A stretch of DNA of 64,000 bases from Paenibacillus sp. UNC451MF. Its GTDB lineage: Bacteria; Bacillota; Bacilli; Paenibacillales; NBRC-103111. The DNA lies in contig NZ_KK366025.1 of assembly GCF_000686845.1 (NCBI RefSeq), positions 103,395-167,394 of the forward strand, read 5' to 3'. A program made the position numbers and the translations under genes. Below, in pieces: positions 51,801 through 58,763 of the stretch (position 1 is the first letter of the stretch; every line of letters begins with the position of its first letter). The notes below the pieces were generated by a model that was given only the letters and a program-made list of their open reading frames with translations, did no database searches and was not told the origin of the DNA.

Positions 51801-52675
51801 GTAATTTGGAGGTCGGCTATGAGTTGTGCCGGATCACTGACATCAATCCAAATGACCGAAGTCATCGTGATATTGCTTTGGATGATCGTTCCGGTAATTT
51901 GGCTTACACCTGCTTTTAAGGCAATCACCTTGCCTGATGAATCCAACGATACAACGTCAGGCTTCGAGCTTTGCAAGGAGAATGCAAAATCTGACTCAGA
52001 TAAATCGGCGTCTTCACCTGTTACCAACACTCCATGAAGCTTCAACGATGCTTGATCATTCACATTAAGCTTAATAGTTGTATTTTCAGTGTATTCCTGG
52101 CCGGCTTCATCCGAAATGTAAATTCTTTTCAAAGCGGGCTGAGAGCCAGAGCCTCCTTCTCCCATCACTTCGAACTCACCGAGCTTGAAGAGCGAATTTT
52201 GTGTCAAATTTATCGAAACTCTAACATAGCGTGCTGTTACCGAATTAAAGGCGGCCATCTCCTTAGCCTGTATAGCACCGGTCGATTTGGACCGGGCATA
52301 CGCTTCTGTCCAGCTGCTGTTGTTATCTGAGTACAAGATGGTATAACCATTCACAATGCCATGAGTACCTGCAAAATCCAACACGGTTCTGCTGAAAGTC
52401 TGCTGTGCCGTCAAATCCACCGTCATCCATACATTGAGATCGTCTCCGCGGTCGCTTGCCAGAGGCTGCCAATACGTGCTGGCATTCCCATCAACAGCAG
52501 AGGTTGCCCGACCGGCTGAAGTATCTGAGCTCTTGCCCGGTACTGGTTTATTCAAAGCATAATTCAGCTCGCTCGCCGCAACTGTAAGCGGAACGAACCC
52601 TTGGACAGGAAGCATTAGCGCAAGGACAAGAAATAGAATGATACCGATATGTAGCGGCTTCCGGACAGTGTACAC
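48845..52675 (-). CDS. Secreted multidomain discoidin + beta-helix (pectate-lyase-like) protein
   Basis: The frame runs from 52705, but GTG at 52675 is preceded by AAAGGTGA 8 bases away and starts a clean signal peptide (VYTVRKPLHIGIILFLVLAL). The ~1276-residue protein has: F5/8 type C discoidin domain (about 40-160; LNVWMTVDLTAQQTF, ARYVRVSINLT), an Ig-like domain, an N-terminal beta-sandwich, then the beta-helix (about 400-920) with VYTPDFKGNKLIDYSNSGYM, YRGAVLLSKGTYRVGSKLYI, GPNVFLDGVATTQFATSEPH and GHGWAGANWVAWNTKG. A cadherin-like domain and three Ig-like Big_2 domains (about 1030-1276) follow. It lacks SLH modules, so it is probably released or bound by its carbohydrate-binding domain. 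It likely acts on a plant or microbial polysaccharide; the substrate is unknown. Confidence 0.9.
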   Translation of the reverse strand: MYTVRKPLHIGIILFLVLALMLPVQGFVPLTVAASELNYALNKPVPGKSSDTSAGRATSAVDGNASTYWQPLASDRGDDLNVWMTVDLTAQQTFSRTVLDFAGTHGIVNGYTILYSDNNSSWTEAYARSKSTGAIQAKEMAAFNSVTARYVRVSINLTQNSLFKLGEFEVMGEGGSGSQPALKRIYISDEAGQEYTENTTIKLNVNDQASLKLHGVLVTGEDADLSESDFAFSLQSSKPDVVSLDSSGKVIALKAGVSQITGTIIQSNITMTSVIWIDVSDPAQLIADLQITHPSMAIQIGQPALVKPGDSYPTLQVKPYVEGVLNGELVDGSQNKVYQLPETPLTPGQALQLQIPGAVSSIGEHQLRLTVTPPGKSPVYDTFYFFSADANTIPTGQSKLAFIGTDGKLVYTPDFKGNKLIDYSNSGYMGGGVQLPDVPVRVTLTPSDEGDDTARIQAAIDEVSQLTPSPEGYRGAVLLSKGTYRVGSKLYIRAGGVVLRGEGQDTNGTILYGTGTEKRNLLEIGGASGPVISSTVKTSITDLYVPLGARSFRVADPSLFKAGDTVMVRRKGNDRWIHELLMDQITDRPGTTDSTQQWGPFDLNFDRIITKVDGNIITVDAPLANSIELRWGGGELLAYDDSARIQQVGIENLRVDVNFDPSIVKSDGGVNYYADDNHPETFIAFKSVKNAWVRDITALHLGYAMVYTGRDTKWTTTQDSTVLEMASTLDGGRRYPMFYEGQLGLTQRVNVDTARHSYIVGSRVPGPNVFLDGVATTQFATSEPHHRWSVGGLFDNIDANIAIQDRGWLGSGHGWAGANWVAWNTKGGLALQNPPTAQNYAIGFTGKVNKPYLPNKDDLRPREGGYWESLGTNVYPRSLYLQQLEDRSGSDAVSSIQKSSYGEPALTSLILSDGILNPAFTPEQTNYSSSVTYNVYQVTVTPEALDTGSKVWVNGTEIASGQTTSGIGLNYGANTVQVAVYSPSLNASKTYMVTVNREQPQLQSVAIKPKYIFIRSGETQATELQGTYEDGATKAIVSGASFQSSKPAVAQISTSGTVSGVGPGVTTITAQYEGQSASAKVIVYGRPVQLVGLDLDSERYNLKAGDTHQTVVQAVYSDRSQKRVTTGVTYRSSNPTVAQVDANGLVKGIKAGKADIIVEYGGEQEKAKVTVFGKDDGKPEKVTEIELDDSSYILKVGQTHTTTVYAKYSDRSKKKVSEGVTYRSLNPSIVQVDAKGIVKALKAGKAEVIVEYGGKQTKAKITVIPSSGHWFDRDED

Positions 52676-52751
52676 AAAATCATCACCTTTCCAGTATGAA
52701 ATCATTTTGTTCTACCTAGACATTCAGATGCATTCCTAACGTTTCTAGCAT

Positions 52752-52765
52752 TGAAAGCGGTACCA
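52752..52765 (-). promoter_or_regulatory. cre-like site upstream of the discoidin/beta-helix gene
   Basis: TGAAAGCGGTACCA matches the CcpA consensus TGWAANCGNTNWCA at 13 of 14 positions and lies 77 bases before the GTG start, in the leader. A half-site GTTTCTAG is just beside it at 52741. Confidence 0.55.
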
Positions 52766-52850
52766 CAAACATTCAATCAAATATTCTATTAGTGCCCCTC
52801 CCTCCTTTTATTCCAACTTTACTATACCATATTTTTCCTTAGATTGAATC

Positions 52851-52862
52851 ATTTCCGGAAAC
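52851..52862 (-). promoter_or_regulatory. Candidate LacI-family operator upstream of the discoidin/beta-helix gene
   Basis: ATTTCCGGAAAC has the core TTTCCGGAAA palindrome. Related sites occur beside the LacI gene (GTTTCTAGAAAC at 54091; CTTTCCCGGAAACG at 54036). It lies about 175 bases upstream of the GTG start. Confidence 0.45.
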
Positions 52863-52899
52863 TTTCTGTCTTAATTCAGCCTTTTTTTCCACACAAAAA

Positions 52900-52918
52900 A
52901 CCGTGCTTCTCGCACGGT
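52900..52918 (-). terminator. Intrinsic terminator of the LacI gene
   Basis: ACCGTGC and GCACGGT form a 7-base stem with TTCTC loop; the minus strand continues with six T. It lies 15 bases past the lacI-type gene stop. Confidence 0.85.
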
Positions 52919-52932
52919 ATTATGACTAAGAT

Positions 52933-53949
52933 TCACACTGATGGTGCTGGCCCCGTTGAATTTCTAACGTTCATTACTCCCGGTAATATAATTTCTTGAT
53001 ACTCTAATGATGTATCATTCATTTGCTGGCACAAAATTTCAATCGCTATACTACCAATTAGTTTGGCTGATTGATTAATAGAAGTGAAGAAGCCTCGATA
53101 TTCCTCTGGAAGAATCGCGTATTGTTCATCAAATGCAACAATACTGATGTCTTCAGGTACTCTAAGGCCTTGATCCTGAACCGCTTTAAATACATTCATA
53201 AGCATCGAAGGTTGGGCAACGAACAATGCAGTTGGAGGAGAATCCATAGACAATAAGCTTCGGGTTGCTTCATACGAATTAACTCCGTTGCCTACAATTT
53301 TATAATACAAGTCTTGTCCTTTAATCTCTGAATTCATCAGGCCTATTCTATATCCTTTGACCCTATCAGCATGAGTAGAGCGAACCGGATTCAACGTGAT
53401 GCAGGCAATACGGCAATGTCCAAGCTCCACCAGATGATCGATGAGTTTAATAGCCGCTGCAAAATTATCTCCGCGAACAACATGAGCCGGAAAATCCTTA
53501 AATGTCTGGTCTACCAATACTACAGGGACTCTTTTATTAATTAATTCTTCCAAATGCCTGCCGTCCAGCTCGCCGCTAACGCTTAACAAGATGAGCCCAT
53601 CCACATCCCGCTGAAGCATTTTAGCGGTAACCTTCATTTCTCTTTCCATACTAACCGTATTGCCTATCAATATAAAATAATCCTTTTCCAATGCCTTCTC
53701 TTCTGCACCAGCCAATATCCCCATACTAAATCGATTGCCGGTCATATCTCCTAAAGGCATCAGCATTCCGATCATCATAGAGCTGTCTTTGGACCGTTTC
53801 AAATCGCTGGCAAGAACGTTCATTTCCCGAAGCGCTCTATGCACTTTCTCCCGTGTCGCTGTAGAAACGGACTCGTAATTGTTAATGACCTTGGAAACAG
53901 TGACCTTGGACACTCCCGCTTTGGTTGCAATGTCTTGTAAGTTAGCCAT
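52933..53949 (-). CDS. LacI family transcriptional regulator
   Basis: A 338-residue repressor. The N-terminal helix-turn-helix reads ANLQDIATKAGVSKVTVSKV with the hinge-helix region near residues 47-58 (REMNVLASDLKRS), followed by the sugar-binding type I fold: IGMLMPLGDMTGNRFSMGIL, DGLILLSVSG, AFDEQYAILPEEYRG. AAGGGG is 6 bases before the ATG. It is divergent from the orphan binding protein at 54234 and faces the discoidin/beta-helix gene. Palindromes in both control regions suggest that it represses both, with induction by an oligosaccharide. Confidence 0.94.
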   Translation of the reverse strand: MANLQDIATKAGVSKVTVSKVINNYESVSTATREKVHRALREMNVLASDLKRSKDSSMMIGMLMPLGDMTGNRFSMGILAGAEEKALEKDYFILIGNTVSMEREMKVTAKMLQRDVDGLILLSVSGELDGRHLEELINKRVPVVLVDQTFKDFPAHVVRGDNFAAAIKLIDHLVELGHCRIACITLNPVRSTHADRVKGYRIGLMNSEIKGQDLYYKIVGNGVNSYEATRSLLSMDSPPTALFVAQPSMLMNVFKAVQDQGLRVPEDISIVAFDEQYAILPEEYRGFFTSINQSAKLIGSIAIEILCQQMNDTSLEYQEIILPGVMNVRNSTGPAPSV

Positions 53950-53963
53950 GTAAATCCCCTTAG

Positions 53964-53983
53964 GAAACGATCTGTAACGTTTC
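53964..53983 (-). promoter_or_regulatory. Candidate autoregulatory operator of the LacI gene
   Basis: GAAACG-N8-CGTTTC forms an inverted repeat 15 bases before the LacI start codon, a position that would block its own transcription or translation. It belongs to the same GTTTC/GAAAC family as the other candidate sites. Confidence 0.4.
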
Positions 53984-54035
53984 TGATATTTATCCCATCG
54001 TAGCGAATGCCCAAATCATTGTCAACACACAGAAA

Positions 54036-54102
54036 CTTTCCCGGAAACGATTTACAAATTACAATGTAGTGGTATAATCTGGTTTAGAAAGTTTCTAGAA
54101 AC
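54036..54102 (+). promoter_or_regulatory. Promoter of the second orphan binding protein with flanking operators
   Basis: TTTACA (54051-54056), 16-base spacer, TATAAT (54073-54078) make a strong promoter. CTTTCCCGGAAACGAT overlaps the region just upstream of -35 (from 54036), and the perfect palindrome GTTTCTAGAAAC (54091-54102) lies around +7 to +18. Two operators bracketing a promoter are typical for LacI-type repression. Confidence 0.6.
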
Positions 54103-54174
54103 ATTAAAAAACCATTTCTGACTGCAAGCTAATTTAGGGGGAGCAAGGGTAAGGAGGGATACGCGACAACCAAA

Positions 54175-54188
54175 TGATAACGCTATCA
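54175..54188 (+). promoter_or_regulatory. cre-like site in the leader of the second orphan binding protein
   Basis: TGATAACGCTATCA matches TGWAANCGNTNWCA at 13 of 14 positions and is symmetric (TGATA...TATCA). It lies in the 5' leader, where CcpA binding would act as a roadblock. The similar site at 34933 precedes the other orphan binding protein. Confidence 0.55.
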
Positions 54189-54233
54189 TTTTTCGTTTGA
54201 CATTACTAATACAAACAAAAGCGAGGTTATTGT

Positions 54234-55547
54234 ATGCGTAAAGTAAAAATGGTTTCCATGTTATCTCTAACTGCTGTCATAGCCCTGTCTGCGTGCAGCA
54301 GCAATAGCGCCCAACCCACATCAAGTCCTGGTACTGAATCAAAAAAGGAGCCGATAGAATTAGTATTCGCAACCCACCTGGGAATGAGCCAAGAAACATT
54401 TAATAAAGAAATCGGTGACCCGATACGCAAGAAGTTTCCTTACATTACTCCCAAATATATTGAAAGAGGCACTGGAACTAACTTGAACGACCTGGTCTCA
54501 GCTGGAACAGCTCCGGATATTACTTGGTTCGTCCATTCTTCCTTCGCCAACACCATCCAGCAGCTAGGCCTCGATTATGACTTAACCGATCTTATCAAAA
54601 AATACAATTACGATATGAACCGCTACTATCCTCAGGCTTTAGAAACATTGAAATATTATACCGGCGGCAAAGGCATCTTTGGCATTCCCAAAGAAATCAG
54701 CCAATCCGTCCTCTACTATAACAAAGACATTTTCGATAAATTTGGCGTTCCTTACCCTAAGGACGGAATGACTTGGGACGATGCCTATGAATTAGCTCGT
54801 AACATGACAAAAACCGTGGATGGAACCGCATATCGGGGAATGAGCAGCTTCTATAGTACGGTGCTCAGGGAAAATCAGCTGTCCATTTCGCCACTAAGTC
54901 CGACCGAGGATAAAGCAAATGTTAACACTGACCAATGGAAGCAGCTGCTGCTCACCCTAGATAAAATTTATAAAATTCCCGGAAATAACCGCCCCACTAA
55001 CACAAGATCCATCACACCAGAAGTCGAGCAATTTGAAAAACAATTAAATGTCGCAACTCTTATATCCGGGTATGGCCGTCAAGTCAATTTCCCTCCTAAT
55101 CTAAATTGGGATGTCGTTTCGATGCCTACATTTAAAGACAAGCCAAAAGTCGGACAGCAGAGCAGCCCTACCTTCTGGGGAATCACCCCAACCAGCAAGC
55201 ATAAAGACGATGCCTTTGAAGTCATCATGTATTTAATGAACGACGAAAGAATGATGGAGAATTCCAAGAAGGGATTACTCACTCCTGTGAATAAGCCTGA
55301 AATTCGCAAAGCCTTTGGTACCGATGCTCCAGAGCTAAAAGGGAAAAACCTTGAAGCGGCTTACTTCAACACCTATGCACCTATTGAACCTGCAAGAGCA
55401 TCCGGATTGAACAATGCGATCCGACAGGATGCCATTAATATCGTGAATGATGCCTTTACGGACATGATAATCAACAACATTGACGTCAACACGGCTTTAA
55501 GGCAGGCAGATGAGAAAATAAATCAAAAATTCGCCGAGAAGAAGTAG
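54234..55547 (+). CDS. Orphan family 1 extracellular solute-binding lipoprotein
   Basis: A 437-residue lipoprotein with MRKVKMVSMLSLTAVIA and lipobox LSAC, then a Ser-rich linker. The family 1 body contains ELVFATHLGMSQETFNK, GIPKEISQSVLYYNKDIFDK, YPKDGMTWDDAYELARN, and ends with DVNTALRQADEKINQK. GAGG is 7 bases before the ATG. As with the orphan at 33532, no permeases lie nearby; it is divergent from the LacI gene and controlled by candidate LacI and cre sites. Its job may be to bind oligosaccharides released by the beta-helix protein; that is inference from co-regulation. Confidence 0.92.
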   Translation: MRKVKMVSMLSLTAVIALSACSSNSAQPTSSPGTESKKEPIELVFATHLGMSQETFNKEIGDPIRKKFPYITPKYIERGTGTNLNDLVSAGTAPDITWFVHSSFANTIQQLGLDYDLTDLIKKYNYDMNRYYPQALETLKYYTGGKGIFGIPKEISQSVLYYNKDIFDKFGVPYPKDGMTWDDAYELARNMTKTVDGTAYRGMSSFYSTVLRENQLSISPLSPTEDKANVNTDQWKQLLLTLDKIYKIPGNNRPTNTRSITPEVEQFEKQLNVATLISGYGRQVNFPPNLNWDVVSMPTFKDKPKVGQQSSPTFWGITPTSKHKDDAFEVIMYLMNDERMMENSKKGLLTPVNKPEIRKAFGTDAPELKGKNLEAAYFNTYAPIEPARASGLNNAIRQDAINIVNDAFTDMIINNIDVNTALRQADEKINQKFAEKK

Positions 55548-55588
55548 CTCTTCACTTGTTGTATGCTTCGTTCATATGCTGCAAAAAA

Positions 55589-55624
55589 AAACACCATGCG
55601 TGAAATCTTCACTGCATGGTGTTT
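55589..55624. terminator. Terminator after the orphan binding protein (bidirectional capable)
   Basis: AAACACCATGC pairs with GCATGGTGTTT in a perfect 11-base stem. It is preceded by an A-run, so it can also end the minus-strand M20 gene; T residues on the plus side are few. Confidence 0.75.
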
Positions 55625-55670
55625 CGCTATATAGTAGGAATAAAAAAGTTATAAGTTCAGCTCGTGTTCC

Positions 55671-57077
55671 TTATTTTATTGCCGAAGGTTTTACATCTGC
55701 CGGGATTGGACACACATACGGTTCTTCATCCAAATATTGATTCAGTTCAGCCTTAGCAGCTTCCAGAAGCTCTGGGTTCTGCATAACCTCGAGCGCAGTA
55801 GCTGCAATGACTTTCCCAGCATGGAGCATGCCTTTATGGCCTAAGGAAGTTCCACCTTGAGCTACCAGCTGCCAAGTATGGAACGGAGTTCCGATGGCCA
55901 TACATGCGGTTATACATTGAACCGTCGGCACGATCCAGCTTACATCACCGACATCAGTTGAACCGGATCCGACGGAAAGTCCCGCCTTAGAGTAAGGCAA
56001 TAGGAAATCTGCCAAATCCTTATTCTCTAGTCCCTTCATGCGGCGGAACATTTTTTTATCCTCATCAGTTAACGTCTCTCGAATCGCTCTTGCAAGCTCC
56101 TTCTCGGATTCATCGAATACCGGTACGCCCAGCTTGGTGAACTGCTTATGCATTACTTCCTCAAGGACTGAATTGCCGATCAAATTCGAACAAGCTTTAT
56201 CGAACACAATTTCCACTTGGGTACCCGTCATCAAGGCCGCTCCGCGGGCAATATCACAGACGCGCTGATATATTTCTTCCACCTGCGGCGTCTTCGGCGC
56301 GCGGATCAAGTAAAGCACTTCCGCGTTAGCCTGTACAACGTTCGGTGAAGTTCCTCCAGAATTCGTTATCGCATAATGAATTCTGGCTTCTTGGATAATA
56401 TGCTCTCTTAAGTAATTGACGCCGACATTCATCAGCTCTACAGCATCTAACGCGCTTCTTCCCAAGTGAGGACTTGCAGCGGCATGAGAACTGCGGCCTT
56501 TAAATTTGAAATACACCTGATAATTTGCAAGCGAGCTGCCCGGCATAATGCCGTTCACAGGAGCCGGATGCCAGCAAAGCGCAAAGTCCGTATCATCGAA
56601 TACGCCTTCTCTTGCCATGAACGTTTTGCCGGAGCCTCCTTCTTCCCCAGGACAGCCGTAATACCGTACGGTTCCCGGAAGCTGGTGCTCTTCCATATAC
56701 TGCTTTAGAGCGACTGCTGCAGCCAGCGATCCCGTTCCGAGCAAGTTATGACCACAGCCGTGGCCGTTACCGCCTTCTTGAATCGGATTGTGCGCTGCAA
56801 CGCCTCTATTTTGACTCAAGCCTGATAACGCATCAAACTCGCCCAAAATCGCTACAACCGGCTTTCCGGTACCAAAGCTGCCTATGAAAGCGGTTTCGAT
56901 CCCCGCGGCGCCGCGTTCAACCTTAAATCCTTCCTTTTCCAGCGCTTGACACAAAAGCTCAGCCGATTGCTTTTCTTCAAAACGGGTTTCCGCATATTCC
57001 CATATTTTATCGCTGATTTGAATGAAAAAATCTCTTTTACTTTCAATAATAGCGGCTAGTTGTTCATTACCTCTCAT
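55671..57077 (-). CDS. M20 family peptidase, AbgB-like (p-aminobenzoyl-glutamate hydrolase type)
   Basis: A 468-residue metallopeptidase. Metal ligands lie in GNGHGCGHNLLGTG, in the catalytic PGEEGGSGKT and in CWHPAPVNG; the lid domain has GRSSHAAASPHLGRSALDA. The long insertions and GSGSTDVGDVSWIVP near the C-terminus fit the AbgB group rather than the shorter amidohydrolase at 18922. AbgB in E. coli cleaves folate catabolite p-aminobenzoyl-glutamate with AbgA; here there is no AbgA or AbgT partner but an MFS transporter 71 bases upstream, so a different N-acyl or amide substrate is quite possible. Strong AGGAGGG precedes the ATG. Confidence 0.9.
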   Translation of the reverse strand: MRGNEQLAAIIESKRDFFIQISDKIWEYAETRFEEKQSAELLCQALEKEGFKVERGAAGIETAFIGSFGTGKPVVAILGEFDALSGLSQNRGVAAHNPIQEGGNGHGCGHNLLGTGSLAAAVALKQYMEEHQLPGTVRYYGCPGEEGGSGKTFMAREGVFDDTDFALCWHPAPVNGIMPGSSLANYQVYFKFKGRSSHAAASPHLGRSALDAVELMNVGVNYLREHIIQEARIHYAITNSGGTSPNVVQANAEVLYLIRAPKTPQVEEIYQRVCDIARGAALMTGTQVEIVFDKACSNLIGNSVLEEVMHKQFTKLGVPVFDESEKELARAIRETLTDEDKKMFRRMKGLENKDLADFLLPYSKAGLSVGSGSTDVGDVSWIVPTVQCITACMAIGTPFHTWQLVAQGGTSLGHKGMLHAGKVIAATALEVMQNPELLEAAKAELNQYLDEEPYVCPIPADVKPSAIK

Positions 57078-57148
57078 CCTAATCCCTCCTATGTTTATCT
57101 AGGCTGTGTCTATTCAAAACTGAATTGGTATTAAATCTCACTCGGCTC

Positions 57149-58438
57149 TTATCTTACGAATTCCGGAGCTGCTTCTTCCTTCGTTCCTATGGAAGCACCC
57201 ATTTGCTCTTCTGTACGATTCTCGGATTCCGTGGACAAGGCTTTGGTACGTAAGGTTATTCCTGTAATAAAAGGAACGATCATTGCGACAATCATGACCC
57301 AGAATGCTGCGGTAAAGGAGCCGTTGTTAATTTGGATCATATATCCCATAAGCGAAGGTGCAATAATACCCGCTACTTGGCCTCCGAAATAGACGATACC
57401 GGTTGCAGAGCCTACGATTTCTTTAGGCAAATACTTCAAAGGCATCGTTAGTGCTGGCGTAATAACACACAGAGAACCTAAAGCAGCCAAACATTGATAG
57501 AAAACAACAAAAGATACCGACGGTGCTTGGAACATCATATAAATACATAAACACGAAATGAGTGCACCGATCATAATGACATACTTCTCACGGCCAGCCA
57601 AAAACTTCTTATCCAACAGCCAGCCCAGCACAAGCACACCGACAAAGGCAACTAAAGCGGGAATCGAAGACAGCGCGCCCATAGAAACCATGCTCAGATG
57701 ACGCACCTTAACCAAGTAAGTCGGCATCCAAGAGTTCATTCCCCAAGTGACGATACTGGAACCGAAATACATTAGCATCATCTGCCAGATCAGCGGCTTC
57801 GTCAGCAGCTTTTTGAAAGGGACCTTTACTTTTACAGCCTGAGCTGCTGTCTTCTTCTCCTGAGCTGGCGGCTTCAAGAAGAAGAATAAGATTACGCATA
57901 CCGCAAGCCCTACAACCCCAAGAACCACGAACATGTTCTCCCAGCCCAGCTTGGTAATGAGGAAGGCCGAAATCAAGGAGCCCAGCATCCCGCCTATTGT
58001 TGTAGCCGAGGTCAAAACCGACTTGGCTCTTGCCCGCTGTTTATGCGGGAATGTCTCAGCTACCGCTACCGTACTTGCAGAAGGATAGCTTCCTTCCCCG
58101 ATTCCGAACAGAAAACGAATGACCAAAAGTGCCGTGAACGACCAAGCCCATCCTGTCATGATTGTGAAAAGGGACCACATCAACGCTGATACAAGAATGA
58201 CTTTTCTTGATCCGAACTTATCCGACAACCAACCACCGATAGGCTGAACAATCGCATAACTAAGGAAAAAGCTGCTGAGGATTAATCCGACTTGAGATTC
58301 ATTTAACCCAAACTGCTTGGAAATAGGAATCGCAGCCACATTAATAGCAATTTTGTCAAAGTAATTGATGATCCACGTAAAGCATAAGAGACCGAGAATT
58401 AAATACTTGCGGTTGCCGATAGCTGAATTGTTTTCCAT
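57149..58438 (-). CDS. MFS transporter (anion:cation symporter type)
   Basis: A 429-residue major facilitator with 12 predicted spans. It starts ILGLLCFTWIINYFDKIAIN, has the loop motif GGWLSDKFGSRKVILVSA between spans 2 and 3, GIGEGSYPSASTVAVAETFP in span 4-5, and a repeat of motif A before span 9. This pattern is that of the ACS family, which takes up organic anions such as hexuronates, glucarate or phthalate. GGGAGG precedes the ATG. Paired with the M20 hydrolase, it probably imports the amide substrate. Confidence 0.92.
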   Translation of the reverse strand: MENNSAIGNRKYLILGLLCFTWIINYFDKIAINVAAIPISKQFGLNESQVGLILSSFFLSYAIVQPIGGWLSDKFGSRKVILVSALMWSLFTIMTGWAWSFTALLVIRFLFGIGEGSYPSASTVAVAETFPHKQRARAKSVLTSATTIGGMLGSLISAFLITKLGWENMFVVLGVVGLAVCVILFFFLKPPAQEKKTAAQAVKVKVPFKKLLTKPLIWQMMLMYFGSSIVTWGMNSWMPTYLVKVRHLSMVSMGALSSIPALVAFVGVLVLGWLLDKKFLAGREKYVIMIGALISCLCIYMMFQAPSVSFVVFYQCLAALGSLCVITPALTMPLKYLPKEIVGSATGIVYFGGQVAGIIAPSLMGYMIQINNGSFTAAFWVMIVAMIVPFITGITLRTKALSTESENRTEEQMGASIGTKEEAAPEFVR

Positions 58439-58763
58439 AGTGTGCCTCCCTGATAGCGTTTTCTTTGAAGTGTGAAGCAGTGGTTAAAGTTCGTCCTCCT
58501 TCGAGATTTTTTATTTTTGGTCATCTTTTGGACATTTCTTTAAATTTAATATAATATACAATTTAAAATAATGCAATATGCATGTAATCTTTTGTTACAT
58601 CGTAATTTCAGGTTTACAATGTTTTCTTTACAGGATCTTTTTCGCTATAATGGATATAAAGAGGAACCACGCTGTCGAAAATAGGTAAGCATAGTTCAAA
58701 AAGCTGCGAATCTACTGCAACCAACTATCATATTTATTCATAGAGTAAGGGAGGCTCGCCCAT
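58439..58763. promoter_or_regulatory. Divergent control region of the MFS/M20 operon and its regulator
   Basis: About 325 AT-rich bases with no gene. A perfect inverted repeat ATGTAA-TCTTTTG-TTACAT lies at 58582-58600. TATAAT at 58646-58651 is a -10 for the plus-strand regulator. On the minus strand TATATT-like -10 sequences lie near 58550, close to the palindrome. The palindrome is a candidate operator for the regulator at 58764. Confidence 0.45.
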
